The notes beneath the pieces were generated by a model. It made no database searches and was not told where the DNA came from. It saw nothing but the letters and a program-made list of their open reading frames with translations. Source: an uncultured Schlesneria sp. (lineage in GTDB: Bacteria; Planctomycetota; Planctomycetia; Planctomycetales; Planctomycetaceae). From it: a stretch of DNA of 57,379 nucleotides. The stretch's first letter is position 1. Each line of letters begins with the position of its first letter. The position numbers and the translations under genes are program-made. Shown piece by piece: positions 24,726 to 33,608 of the stretch. Location of the stretch: positions 1 through 57,379 of the forward strand of contig CAIMFH010000016.1 in assembly GCA_903840265.1 (NCBI GenBank), in the 5' to 3' direction.

Positions 24726-26282
24726 TCAGTCTGCGGAGACGCAGCGGTTGGCGGCCCAGTCGCGGAGTTCTTCGATCTTTTCGTGCATGAGAACTGACAA
24801 CGGTCGGGTCTTGGCGAATTCTTCGAATAGATGTCGGCTTTGGACTTCGGTTCCTTCCTGGAACGCGGCGTACATGGATCCGATGACCGCTTGTTCGAGT
24901 TCTGATCCGTTGAAGCCGACGCTGGCGGCGGCGAGTTGTTCCAGGTCGAAGATGCCGGGAGATCGCTTGCGCCGCTCCAGGTGAATGGCCAGGATGCTGG
25001 CGCGGGCTTCGGCACTCGGGAGGTCGACGAAGAAGACTTCATCGAACCGGCCTTTACGCATCAGTTCGGGGGGCAGGGCCGAGATGTCGTTGGCGGTGGC
25101 CACGATGAAGATCGGGTGCCGGTGATCCTGCATCCACGACAAGAGGGTACCGAACATCCGTTTGGACAAGCCGCCGTCGGCCGATGCGGCTGAGGCCGAG
25201 GCGAACGCCTTTTCGATTTCGTCGATCCAGAGGACCACCGGGGCCATGGCTTCGGCTTGAGCGAGTGCTTGGCGTAGCTGGCTTTCGCTTTCGCCGATGT
25301 ACTTCTGGTAGAGGACGCCGGGATCCAGTCGCAGCAGCGGCATGCGCCAATCGGCGGCGACGGCTTTCGCACACAGGCTTTTTCCGGCACCGGGGATACC
25401 GAGCATCAGGATGCCGCGTGGCGTCGGCAGTCCGAAATCGCGAGCCTTCTTGCTGAACCCATCGCGACGTTGCTTCAGCCAAGCTTTGAGATTATCGAGG
25501 CCGCCGACATCTTCCATGGTGAAGTCGGCCGCGACCGATTCGAGACAGCCCGCCGACCCGAGCAGAGCACGTTTCGCTTCGAGAATCAGCGGCAGGTCTT
25601 CTGGCTTCAGTGTGTAGTCGCGGTAGATGGCTGAGGCGACGATGCGTTCGGCTTCGGATCGCGTCAGACCTCGCAGGGTCTGGACGAGTTGATCCATGTC
25701 GCGCCGCGTGAGTGTCGCGGTGACTTCATACATGCTCTCGCGGCGGACTTTGGTGTACGTGTGCTTGATAACCTCTTCGAGTTCTTCGGCGGTGGGCCAA
25801 CCGAGTTCGAACGGGATCGTCAATCGTTTGACTTCGGTCGGCAGTGGCAGCGCATCGACGAGGATGATGTTGCTTTGACGGCGATCGCCTAGCGCTGCGA
25901 GATCGCGCAGCATGCGGTGCACCTGGGCGTCTTTGGCATGCGGTCCCAAGTCCTTGAACAGATAGATGGTGCTCTGCGGTAGTTCGATGGCGACATGCAA
26001 GGCATCGATCGCCTTTTTCACCGGCGTCCCGGCCTCGCCACCGATCCCGACCGCTTGCGTGATGAGAGTGAGAGTCTGGTGCCCTGCCAGCATGGCGATC
26101 GGGAGCCACGTCCCTTTTTCACCAAGTTGCCTCATGCCCGAGGTCATCGACCATTCGTACAGGGGGCGCCCGAGTTCGATGGCGATCTTGCGCACTTCCT
26201 GAACAGCTCGTTCCTCGTCTCGCGTTTCGATTGAGATGAGAGGGTGTCGCGATTGGACAAGGAGCTTCAGGGAGGAGGGCAT
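24726..26282 (-). CDS. Stand-alone AAA+ ATPase, Ycf46-like
   Basis: A 518-residue protein. Residues 1-250 form a divergent N-terminal domain with the degenerate P-loop-like fold seen in Ycf46-type proteins (start [20 protein letters not shown]). Residues about 260-450 are a full AAA+ module: Walker A GIPGAGKS (about 294-301), pore-loop-like [16 protein letters not shown], Walker [13 protein letters not shown] (about 348-359), sensor 1 VATANDIS, and arginine finger [17 protein letters not shown]. The lid follows. Ycf46-family ATPases are implicated in regulation of photosynthesis in cyanobacteria; here the role is unknown. The gene is monocistronic, with repeat copy C directly after its stop. 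Confidence 0.88.
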   Translation of the reverse strand: MPSSLKLLVQSRHPLISIETRDEERAVQEVRKIAIELGRPLYEWSMTSGMRQLGEKGTWLPIAMLAGHQTLTLITQAVGIGGEAGTPVKKAIDALHVAIELPQSTIYLFKDLGPHAKDAQVHRMLRDLAALGDRRQSNIILVDALPLPTEVKRLTIPFELGWPTAEELEEVIKHTYTKVRRESMYEVTATLTRRDMDQLVQTLRGLTRSEAERIVASAIYRDYTLKPEDLPLILEAKRALLGSAGCLESVAADFTMEDVGGLDNLKAWLKQRRDGFSKKARDFGLPTPRGILMLGIPGAGKSLCAKAVAADWRMPLLRLDPGVLYQKYIGESESQLRQALAQAEAMAPVVLWIDEIEKAFASASAASADGGLSKRMFGTLLSWMQDHRHPIFIVATANDISALPPELMRKGRFDEVFFVDLPSAEARASILAIHLERRKRSPGIFDLEQLAAASVGFNGSELEQAVIGSMYAAFQEGTEVQSRHLFEEFAKTRPLSVLMHEKIEELRDWAANRCVSAD

Positions 26283-26359
26283 GACAGTCTCAAATGAATC
26301 GCGGATTGGCGTGATTGGGAGAGGAGAATTGAAACACAGTCACACGAAGGGCACAGAGG

Positions 26360-26458
26360 AAGAGTTAAACCACGGAATACACGAAAAACACGGAACCGAT
26401 AAGAATCACAAACCTATCTTCTTTTCGTGTGTTCAGTGTATTCCGTGGTTTAGCTCTT
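26360..26458. repeat. Long imperfect inverted repeat (CCACGGAATACAC family)
   Basis: A 23-base arm at 26360-26382 (AAGAGTTAAACCACGGAATACAC) and its inverse at 26436-26458 differ at one position. The sequence between them keeps partial complementarity (ACGAAAA with TTTTCGTG), so the whole 99 bases can fold into one long hairpin. This CCACGG(A/N)ACACG type of sequence is widely scattered in bacterial genomes. A partial relative (AGCCACGGATTGACACGGATG) lies at 40297-40317. It sits between the AAA ATPase start and the ABC permease stop. Confidence 0.8.
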
Positions 26459-26519
26459 CTGAATCGTTTCGCGTTCTTAGTGTTTCAGACCTCTTCTCCC
26501 AGTGAAAGACGATTGTACA

Positions 26520-27323
26520 TCAGACATCTGATTCTGCGGATGAGCTGAATTCACATGCTCGTAAGATTCCGATGGAGGCGGTCACCAGGACTGGTGGGTA
26601 CAGCAGCAGAATCGCGACGTGTTGCCAGGGGGGCGTGTTCCCGATTAACGAGATGGCCCCGGACATGAATTCGGGAGGGATGTCGAGTTCGCACCACTGG
26701 AGCAGCAGCGCCTGCAATCGATGATGGACGGTCAACTTGTTGATCACGGCTGGCACAAAGCTGATCACTAGTTCAAACAACAGGGAATAGCCGACCGCTA
26801 GCACCATACCTCGTCGAGGCATGATTGTTCCCAGCAGCAGATAGACGGCGGCGTAAGCGGGAGTCGACAGCAGGACGAGGCGAGCCATGGTCCACCAGAT
26901 CTGCCATCCGTTTGACGCGCCGCTCAGTGGGACTGCGACCGCCAGTCCCAGCAGAACGGGAGGGATGACCCAAGTCACCGCCGCCAGGTATTTGCCAACC
27001 AGGACAGCGGTGCCGCCATTCGGTCGGACAGACAGATAGACCCAACTGCGGCGTTCGAGTTCTGCCGACAGGGCAGGGGTGACCCATAACATCGTTCCCA
27101 GCATTGTGACCAGCATCGGGCCGAGTGCAAACAGGAAGCCGATCCAGAGTTCACGCGGAGTCGGATCGGGCAGGCCATTCTCGCGCATGCTGGCGTTGAT
27201 GCTGAATCGAATGACGCCGATGATGAAGATCGGGAAGCCTGCGAGAACCAGCCACCACGCCATGCGAGGCAACGTGAGGGAGCGCTTCCATTCGAACATG
27301 AATACGGCACCGACATTGCCCAT
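26520..27323 (-). CDS. ABC-2 type exporter permease (module 2)
   Basis: A 267-residue membrane protein with six hydrophobic segments, for example MAWWLVLAGFPIFIIGVI, FLFALGPMLVTMLGTMLWV, LAAVTWVIPPVLLGLAVAVP, LLSTPAYAAVYLLLGTIM, VGYSLLFELVISFVPAVI and VAILLLYPPVLVTASIGIL. This is the usual plan of an ABC-2 or NatB-like permease subunit. The ATG overlaps the stop of the upstream ATPase gene (TAATG) and has an AGGTGA ribosome-binding site, so the pair is translationally coupled. It is the last gene of a four-gene operon. Substrate unknown. Confidence 0.85.
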   Translation of the reverse strand: MGNVGAVFMFEWKRSLTLPRMAWWLVLAGFPIFIIGVIRFSINASMRENGLPDPTPRELWIGFLFALGPMLVTMLGTMLWVTPALSAELERRSWVYLSVRPNGGTAVLVGKYLAAVTWVIPPVLLGLAVAVPLSGASNGWQIWWTMARLVLLSTPAYAAVYLLLGTIMPRRGMVLAVGYSLLFELVISFVPAVINKLTVHHRLQALLLQWCELDIPPEFMSGAISLIGNTPPWQHVAILLLYPPVLVTASIGILRACEFSSSAESDV

Positions 27324-28249
27324 TACAGTTCACCTCGGTGCATTTTCATCAGGGAATTGAAGAGCGCCTGCAGTGATTCATCTGCAGAGTGCATCTCGGT
27401 CACTTCGATACCCGAATTCTGCAGCCATCCCGGCAGTTGCTCGTACAGGCGGGCAGGTTGTTTCGTCGCGACTGTGACGGTGTCTTCGACGATGCTGGCC
27501 GAATCAACGACTTGTTCACGCAGCATTAACGAGGCGAGTGCGTGGGGATTGTTGCAGCGTAAGGCGACTTCGTTTGGCAGGCCGACCATCATCGCATACA
27601 CATCTTCGGCCGTTCCTGATGCGAGTAATCGTCCGCCGCAGATCAATAGGAACGATTGAGTAATCGATTCGATCTCGTGCAACACATGGCTGGCGAACAG
27701 CAGGCTCTTGCCGAGATCGATCCAGTCGAGGAGGACTCGGGTCAGTTCATGGCGACCGACAGGATCGAGGCCGCTGAATGGTTCGTCGAGGATCAGGATG
27801 TCGGGATCATGTGCGATCGCCTGGGCCAGCTTCGTTCGCTGCCGCATCCCGCGCGAATAGCTGGAGATCGATCGATGCATGGACGGGGTCATGCCGACGA
27901 GGTCGAGCGCATTCGCCGCGGCGACCCCGGCATCGGCGGTGCTCATGCCTTGAAGCTGCTGCAGGTACTTGACCCATTCGAAGGCGGAAACGCTGGAGTA
28001 CAAGCCTTCGCTACCGGGGCAATAACCGAGTCGACGGAAGAGGGCGGCGTTGTTGCGAGGGGATTCGCCCATCACGCGAACGGATCCGAGCGTCGGACGG
28101 AGTTGGCCCGTGATCAGATTCAAGAGCGTCGATTTGCCGGAGCCGTTGGGGCCCAGCAGACCGTACGCTCCTGCGCCAAGTTTCAGTGTGAAGTCGTTCA
28201 CACCGATCACTTTGCCGTAGAGTTTGGTGACGTTCTGGAGTTCGATCAT
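27323..28249 (-). CDS. ABC transporter ATP-binding protein (module 2)
   Basis: A 308-residue ABC ATPase. It has Walker A LLGPNGSGKSTLLNLITGQL, the signature-like SISSYSRGMRQRTKLAQAIA, Walker B ILILDEPFSGLDP, and the H-loop LFASHVLHEIE. A C-terminal extension of about 90 residues is typical of CcmA/NatA-like exporters. The start is set at MIELQNVTKLYG; a TTG 15 bases upstream would add five residues. It overlaps the permease gene that follows by one base. It presumably drives export by the permease at 26520-27323, either alone or in a complex with the other ATPase/permease pair. Confidence 0.93.
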   Translation of the reverse strand: MIELQNVTKLYGKVIGVNDFTLKLGAGAYGLLGPNGSGKSTLLNLITGQLRPTLGSVRVMGESPRNNAALFRRLGYCPGSEGLYSSVSAFEWVKYLQQLQGMSTADAGVAAANALDLVGMTPSMHRSISSYSRGMRQRTKLAQAIAHDPDILILDEPFSGLDPVGRHELTRVLLDWIDLGKSLLFASHVLHEIESITQSFLLICGGRLLASGTAEDVYAMMVGLPNEVALRCNNPHALASLMLREQVVDSASIVEDTVTVATKQPARLYEQLPGWLQNSGIEVTEMHSADESLQALFNSLMKMHRGEL

Positions 28250-28333
28250 TGGGCAGGCGGCCAAGGCTGAGGTGCAGATTTAATGAGGTCGGACTTTGCG
28301 AGGTGGACCACATTCTCTGAGTGACGCGGAAAC

Positions 28334-28350
28334 GGCAAACGGAGTGTGCC
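28334..28350. repeat. GGCACAC/GTGTGCC hairpin repeat, copy 2
   Basis: GGCAAAC GGA GTGTGCC (one mismatch in a 7-bp stem) followed by TGCTACTT, matching the element after the nucleotidyltransferase at 9723-9739 in inverse orientation, including its TAC-TACT flank. It begins 8 bases downstream of the permease stop (28358, minus strand). Confidence 0.6.
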
Positions 28351-28357
28351 TGCTACT

Positions 28358-29458
28358 TTAGACTCGCATGGGGGCTGAGATGCGGTAGTAGGTGATTCCC
28401 AGGGATGTCACCGTTAATACGACCAGGATGATTGTGGAGACCATGACGTCTTTGAATTCGGCGAAGCCAAACATCCATCGCTGGACTCGGCCCAAAGTGT
28501 GGTAGAGCGACAGATGCGTCCAACGCGATTCTTTGATTTCAAACAGGGGGCGTGCGAAACGCCGTCTTGGTCGATCCGGCCGTTCTTCTCGTTGGGCTTG
28601 GACGACTTGGTTGCCTGCGCTCAGGGCGTCTGCCGACGTGGCGGCTCCGTACGTGAACCAGCCCAGGATCCAGATCGCGAACCAGGCGAAACCGGCATAG
28701 CGGCTTTCTTGCGTGAGCGACGAGAAGCAGATGGCGAGCACGGATGTCGGCAGCATCAAGACGATTGAGGCTCCGATGATTCGCAGTGGCAAGTCCCAGG
28801 TCGCCGTGATGACACTGAGGTCCGGTGAGAGCAGGATTCCCAACAGGTAGAGCGCTAAGGCTGGCACGGTCGAGATCACGGCCAGATACGCCCACAGGCT
28901 GGCGACTTTGCCGAACAGATATTCGGCGCGTGTCAGTGGCCGTGAGAAATACAAGAGAAAGGCGCGCGAGCGGATGTCTTGTGAGATGAGCGGGGGCGAG
29001 ATAACTCCGACCACCATCACCATCAACACCGCCTGTGGATAGCGGAAGAATGATTGCAGTAGCCACGCCCAGACGGTGTGACGGCTGCTCTCGAGATCGC
29101 CCGAGCGAAGGGCATCTCGCAGGGTGTCGAATTCGGGTGTTTGAGGCATTCCATTTAAGAAGGGATGCAGCATTTGCCGCCATTCTGAATGTAAGGCGGC
29201 TTGCTCCCAGACGAAGAAGCCGACCCCGAACCAGATTGCGGGGAGCCAGGCGAAGACCAGCATTCGTCGCAGCCAGCGACTCTGCCAGGCTCGACGCACT
29301 CCGACATCGGTAATGACCCACCAGCGCGTCCAGCCGGGAACGCGCTTGTCGGACCAACCCCGATAGCCGAGGTTGTTCACGCCGCGACTGGCGGGGACGC
29401 TGGTTGGTACCGAGCGAGCTGCGGCGATTGTGGATGACGGAACAGAAGCGTCAGTCAC
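28358..29458 (-). CDS. ABC exporter permease (module 1)
   Basis: A 366-residue membrane protein. A long cytoplasmic N-terminus (about 65 residues, basic) is followed by helices such as MLVFAWLPAIWFGVGFFVW, AVLMVMVVGVISPPLISQDI, YLAVISTVPALALYLLGILL and IIGASIVLMLPTSVLAICFS, with the last near FKDVMVSTIILVVLTVTSLG. The SRAFLLYFSRPLTRAEYLFG stretch after helix 2 is typical of ABC-2 permeases of the ABC2_membrane_2 kind. GTG 29458 lies 8 bases inside the ATPase gene and has GGAG upstream, so the two are co-translated. Substrate unknown. Confidence 0.85.
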   Translation of the reverse strand: MTDASVPSSTIAAARSVPTSVPASRGVNNLGYRGWSDKRVPGWTRWWVITDVGVRRAWQSRWLRRMLVFAWLPAIWFGVGFFVWEQAALHSEWRQMLHPFLNGMPQTPEFDTLRDALRSGDLESSRHTVWAWLLQSFFRYPQAVLMVMVVGVISPPLISQDIRSRAFLLYFSRPLTRAEYLFGKVASLWAYLAVISTVPALALYLLGILLSPDLSVITATWDLPLRIIGASIVLMLPTSVLAICFSSLTQESRYAGFAWFAIWILGWFTYGAATSADALSAGNQVVQAQREERPDRPRRRFARPLFEIKESRWTHLSLYHTLGRVQRWMFGFAEFKDVMVSTIILVVLTVTSLGITYYRISAPMRV

Positions 29459-30380
29459 TGGCTCCGCCTCCTCGAACGGCGTTCAGGAAGATTTCTTCGA
29501 GCGAATTCTGAGACGGCGTCATTGAGCGAACTCCAACGTTGGCAATTTGAGCAGCCTGCCAGACATCGGCAGCAAGTTGATCCGGCAATCCCATCAAGAC
29601 GACGCCCCCACCGGGTCGACGGTCGATCTTGATGCCGCGACCGCGAATGGCATCGACAAAGCGGTCTTCATTGCCGAGCAATCGGACTTCCAGTGATGGT
29701 GTCGCGGGGCGACTGAGTTCGACCAGACTGTCCGATACTTGGACTTTACCTCGAGCCAGGATCACGACTGAGTCACTGATCGACTGCACATCGGGCAGGA
29801 TGTGTGTACAGAGCAGCACTGCTTTGCCATGGTCGCGCGCCAACAAGCGAATGCGGTTGAGCATCACCTGTCGTTCTTCGGGGTCCAGACCCGAGGTCGG
29901 TTCGTCGAGGATGAGGACCGGGGGGTCGTGGACGATGGCCTGGGCGAAACGGAGCTTCTGTCGCATTCCGGTCGAATAGGTTTCGACGGTGCGGTAGCGT
30001 TCTTGAGCGAGCCCGCAGAAATCGAGGATCTCGTGAGCTCGACGAAGTGCTTCGGTGGCCGGGATTTGTGAGAGCTGGGCGACGAACTGCACGCAGTCGA
30101 CGCCGGTCATGCCGTGCAGATAGCAGTCGTCTTCGGGCATGTAGCCGACGTTGGCTCGGATCTCGCGGCTTTGGCGGCCGAGTTCGAAATTGAGCAGGCG
30201 ACCATGTCCAGATGTTGTTCGAACAAGCCCCAGCAGGACTTTGATGAGCGTTGTCTTGCCGGCACCGTTCGGGCCCAGCAGGCCAGTGATGCCGGATTCG
30301 ATTTTCAGCGACACATTGTCGAGTGCTCGAAAGCGGCCGTAGTCTTTCGTGATCTCAACCAGCTCAATCAAGGCAGTCAT
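29451..30380 (-). CDS. ABC transporter ATP-binding protein (module 1)
   Basis: A 309-residue ABC ATPase opening the operon. It has Walker A LLGPNGAGKTTLIKVLLGLV, the signature region VETYSTGMRQKLRFAQAI, Walker B VLILDEPTSGLDPEER, and the H-loop LLCTHILPDVQ. An approximately 80-residue C-terminal extension resembles gliding-motility or NatA-type exporters. Its 3' end overlaps the permease gene by 8 bases. Two complete ATPase-permease modules in one operon may act as a heteromeric transporter or as two exporters for related substrates. Confidence 0.93.
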   Translation of the reverse strand: MTALIELVEITKDYGRFRALDNVSLKIESGITGLLGPNGAGKTTLIKVLLGLVRTTSGHGRLLNFELGRQSREIRANVGYMPEDDCYLHGMTGVDCVQFVAQLSQIPATEALRRAHEILDFCGLAQERYRTVETYSTGMRQKLRFAQAIVHDPPVLILDEPTSGLDPEERQVMLNRIRLLARDHGKAVLLCTHILPDVQSISDSVVILARGKVQVSDSLVELSRPATPSLEVRLLGNEDRFVDAIRGRGIKIDRRPGGGVVLMGLPDQLAADVWQAAQIANVGVRSMTPSQNSLEEIFLNAVRGGGASD

Positions 30381-30535
30381 GAATGGTCTGTTACCGAACG
30401 AACGCGATCCGCAGGAATGGCTTCCTACTCATCGTGTCCGGCGGACCGACCGAATGCAACCCGACCGCGAAAGGGAGACAAGCCGATGACTGACAAGTGT
30501 CATCGACGAAGCAATGCGAGATTGTTGTTGGAACC

Positions 30536-30565
30536 AAAGCTCTGTCGAGCCGGAGTACTCCAAAG
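30536..30565. repeat. Dispersed repeat, copy D, at the 3' end of the cytochrome/WD40 gene
   Basis: AAAGCTCTGTCGAGCCGGAG plus TACTCCAAAG: the same core as at 22374 with two substitutions. It ends one base from the stop codon of the minus-strand gene (30567). Confidence 0.75.
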
Positions 30566-30566
30566 G

Positions 30567-32492
30567 TTACTTGGCCGCGACCTGTGGCTTGAAGCCAGGG
30601 GCGGCGATGAACTTCACCAGCTCTTTGCCGTCTTCGGCGTTCCAGATCCGGACTTCGCCGTCGTGGCTGCCGCTGGCAACTCTTTTGCTTCCGGTATGGT
30701 ACGCGACCGAATAGACCCAGTCGTTGTGCGGGCCGAATTGCTTCACTTGCTGACCGTTGGTCAGGTTGTGTTGCCGAGCAAACTTGTCGGCACTACCCGC
30801 GAAGGACATTCCATCGGGGGTGGTCTGGATGCGGAAGACTTCGCCGCCGAAGCCGATTTCGCGAGCTTGCTTGGCGTCGGCGACGGCCCAGACGCGGATG
30901 CGGTTGTCTCGACCACTGGTGGCGACCGAGTTGCCATCGGGCAGGAATCCGACCCCGAAGACCGGTTGGCCGTGACCGTTGAAGGTCGATTGCGATTCAC
31001 CGGTCGTGCTGTCGAAAACTTTGGAGGTCTTGTCGCGGCTGGCGGTTGCTACCTTCTTGCCGTCGGGGGACCAGGCGATATCCATGACCCAGTCGGCGTG
31101 GTCTTCGATCATCTTCTGCTGCTGACGGCTGGCGACATCGAACAGACGAATCGATCGGTCCGCGGCGGCGGCAGCCAAGCGAGTTCCGTCCGGGCTGAAG
31201 GCGACGGCGAAGACCTCATCATCAGTTGTGAACAGGTCTGCGGTCAGAGCCCCATTCTCGACGTTGAAGAACTTGACTTCTCCCATTTGGCCGGGTGTTC
31301 CGGCGGCGACGGCCAGTGTCTTGCCGTCGGCGGTGAATTCAATGTCGTGTGGTCGTTCGGCCAGGTTTGTGATGCGGCGGACGAGCTGTCCGTCGGCGGG
31401 GTTCCAGAGCAGGACTTCGCGGTATCCGGACGTTGCCAAGAGGTTTCCATCAGGGCTGAATGCTACGGCCATAACGGGGACGGGGACTCGGTATGATTCA
31501 GGCGGGGCGGGCTGCGTGGGCTTGGGAATGATCGTGATCAGCGTGGCTGCTGCGGGAATGCCGGCATCCAGGCGGGCTCCGGTGTCGATCCATTTCTTGA
31601 CGATGGCGATTTGTTCTGGAGTGAGCGGGTCGGCGTCTTTGGGCATCGAATGATCTTCGATCATGATCTGGAGCAGGGAATCGCCTGGTTTCGCGGCGAT
31701 CACTGACACCCCGTTTTCGCCACCTTTCATCAGGTTGGCGAACGTTTCCATGTTGAGGCGGCCCTTGGCCGTGCGCGCGTTATGACAAGCCAGACAGCGC
31801 TGTGAGAAAATCGGAGCGACCTGCTTGGCGAATGACACCAACCGGCCGCAGTCGACGAGGGTGGTTTCGAGTTCCACTTGCTTGGCGACCGCTTCTTTGG
31901 AGAGAGCGGCGTAGGCCGATTCTGCGTTCTGCAATTCGGGCTGGAAGGCAGTATTAGCCAGGTCCGCGGCCATAATCTTGGCGGGTTGTTCGGCGATCAG
32001 CTTTTTGGCGTTCGCGATCGTTTCTTCGGTCATCTGGACCGATTTGGTCGCTTCGTCGAGAGCCTTGACTCCAGCGGCAAGTTTATCGGCAGCGGCTTGC
32101 GCTTTATCTGCTTCGGCCTTTTCGTTGTCTTTCCCTTTGGCCTCTTCGGCGGCCTTGGCAGCTGCAGCAGATTCGGTTTCGAGTTTTGTTTTCTCTTCCG
32201 TCGCCTTCTTCACGGTTTCCTGGAGCTTGGGAAGCTTTCCTTCCCCATCTTTGACGGCGGCCTCGGCCTTGTTTTGTTCGATCTTCAGGGCGGTGATGGC
32301 GGTGGCCAACTCTTTGGCTTTGGTTCGAGCGGCGACGACGGCTGGCTCACCGGCGACCTGGCGTCCCTTGGCTTCTTCGGCCACTTTTTGCTGGTCGGCG
32401 ATCTTCTGGTCGAGGTTGTCTTGCGCGAACGTGCTGGTCGCGACAACGCACAGTATCCAACCAGCAAGCACGAATGGGGTCAGGCACTTCAT
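30567..32492 (-). CDS. Planctomycete cytochrome c (PSCyt1-like) with coiled coil and WD40 propeller
   Basis: A 641-residue secreted protein. The signal peptide is MKCLTPFVLAGWILCVVATS, with cleavage likely just after the following TFAQ. An Ala/Lys/Glu-rich coiled coil runs to about residue 215. A haem-binding CLACH motif lies near residue 234 within the planctomycete cytochrome C domain (RCLACHNARTAKGRLNMETF...SMPKDADPLTPEQIAIVKKW). From about residue 335, seven or so WD40 blades follow (VAFSPDGNLLATSG, FSPDGTRLAAAAADRSIRLF, WSPDGKKVATASRDKTSKVF, FGPHNDWVYSVAYH). AGGAA precedes the ATG. The family combines electron-transfer-like and propeller domains and is typical of planctomycetes; its reaction is unknown. 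Confidence 0.9.
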   Translation of the reverse strand: MKCLTPFVLAGWILCVVATSTFAQDNLDQKIADQQKVAEEAKGRQVAGEPAVVAARTKAKELATAITALKIEQNKAEAAVKDGEGKLPKLQETVKKATEEKTKLETESAAAAKAAEEAKGKDNEKAEADKAQAAADKLAAGVKALDEATKSVQMTEETIANAKKLIAEQPAKIMAADLANTAFQPELQNAESAYAALSKEAVAKQVELETTLVDCGRLVSFAKQVAPIFSQRCLACHNARTAKGRLNMETFANLMKGGENGVSVIAAKPGDSLLQIMIEDHSMPKDADPLTPEQIAIVKKWIDTGARLDAGIPAAATLITIIPKPTQPAPPESYRVPVPVMAVAFSPDGNLLATSGYREVLLWNPADGQLVRRITNLAERPHDIEFTADGKTLAVAAGTPGQMGEVKFFNVENGALTADLFTTDDEVFAVAFSPDGTRLAAAAADRSIRLFDVASRQQQKMIEDHADWVMDIAWSPDGKKVATASRDKTSKVFDSTTGESQSTFNGHGQPVFGVGFLPDGNSVATSGRDNRIRVWAVADAKQAREIGFGGEVFRIQTTPDGMSFAGSADKFARQHNLTNGQQVKQFGPHNDWVYSVAYHTGSKRVASGSHDGEVRIWNAEDGKELVKFIAAPGFKPQVAAK

Positions 32493-32750
32493 GGTGCGTT
32501 CCTAAAGTCATGGACGAGACGATTGAAGGCGGGGTGAATCAAGTTGCGATTCAATCGAATCGAGGGCGGGAAGTCAGGCGGGCGGCGGGGGCCGCAATTG
32601 GCAACGATCAGCTTCGCCCGATGCGAGACTGCTGTCAAGTCGCGATGCCGTATCACAGTATTTTTCGGCAAGTCCGGGGCACCATTTCAGTGGGCCGTCA
32701 AGGAGGCAAGTTGCAGCGGATCCGAGAGTGGAACCCTATGTCGCCGGCGA

Positions 32751-33380
32751 TTACTTTGCCGACGGCTTCTCGGTGTTTTCCGTTTTCAACAGGCCTTCTT
32801 CAATCATCTTGACGGCCGTGTTGAGATACGTTTCGTTGCTGATGGGCGAACCCAATCGTTGGGCAAAGTGCTTGCGGTTGTCGAGCCAGAAGAACACGAT
32901 GCCCAGGATCATGATGCTGAGGAGTTGTGCGTCCAAGTCCGAGCGGATCGTGCCGCGTAATTGAGAGACTTCGATGCGTTGGCGGATCAGATTCATGAGA
33001 TCCGGCTCGCCTGGCCAGACCTGAAAATCGCCGTCGACTCGCGTGCGGGCGCACAACCGCAAGGCAAGTTCATTTTCGCCGACATAGATCAAAATCCGCT
33101 TCATCTCGGCACGCAGGCTGATCGGTCGGTTTGTCGCGCGAACGGCCGCGGGAAACCGTTGGGCGTACCCTTCGACGACTCGCCTTTTGACGGAATCGTA
33201 GAGCGCTTCTTTGCTGCCGAAATGGTGCAGGATCAGGGGGTGTGACACGCCCGACTTCTTCGAGATGTCGCGTAGCGACGTGTCCGCAAATCCTTTTTGG
33301 GCGAAGAGTTCCAGCGCCGCATCCAGCACCACCGTGCGCACCGCTTCCGGATCGCGGATTCGTCGGGGTGACTGCGTCAT
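32751..33380 (-). CDS. TetR family transcriptional repressor
   Basis: A 209-residue TetR regulator. The N-terminal helix-turn-helix spans about residues 15-62: LDAALELFAQKGFADTSLRD, ISKKSGVSHPLILHHFGSKE and ALYDSVKRR. The rest is the helical ligand-binding domain. It is divergent from the RND efflux operon, and a 37-bp palindrome lies in between (33556-33592), so it probably represses that operon and perhaps itself, and is released by a pump substrate. The length is normal for the family. Confidence 0.93.
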   Translation of the reverse strand: MTQSPRRIRDPEAVRTVVLDAALELFAQKGFADTSLRDISKKSGVSHPLILHHFGSKEALYDSVKRRVVEGYAQRFPAAVRATNRPISLRAEMKRILIYVGENELALRLCARTRVDGDFQVWPGEPDLMNLIRQRIEVSQLRGTIRSDLDAQLLSIMILGIVFFWLDNRKHFAQRLGSPISNETYLNTAVKMIEEGLLKTENTEKPSAK

Positions 33381-33555
33381 GGGGCGCTCCGGGGCTCGTT
33401 AGACCGTGTGGGCGAGATTGTTGGACGATAGGCTTGAATTTGCAACGAACCTTCCTGTGAAATGCCTGTCAGACAGTCCCTTAAAGCAGACTCAGGCTCT
33501 CTGCTGGCTGGCTTCGGAAGCTGCAATTGACACCGGTTTTTCCACCGCTAAGATA

Positions 33556-33592
33556 TTAACCGCTTGGTCAATTATATTGACCGAATGGTTAA
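33556..33592. promoter_or_regulatory. Predicted TetR operator, 37-bp palindrome
   Basis: TTAACC-N4-GGTCAAT-TAT-ATTGACC-N4-GGTTAA is symmetric about 33574 with every paired base in the arms matching. It ends 16 bases before the RND adaptor ATG (33609) and is 176 bases from the repressor start. Its place over the expected core promoter suits repression of the pump operon. The repressor assignment is inferred from adjacency. Confidence 0.8.
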
Positions 33593-33608
33593 CTGAAAAG
33601 GGTTGTTG

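Noticed and set aside
30114-31496. Plus-strand open frame of 460 codons
   Set aside because: It lies antisense to the cytochrome/WD40 gene and the first ABC ATPase. Its sequence has no domain, and the length follows from the strong G/C third-position bias of the real genes.
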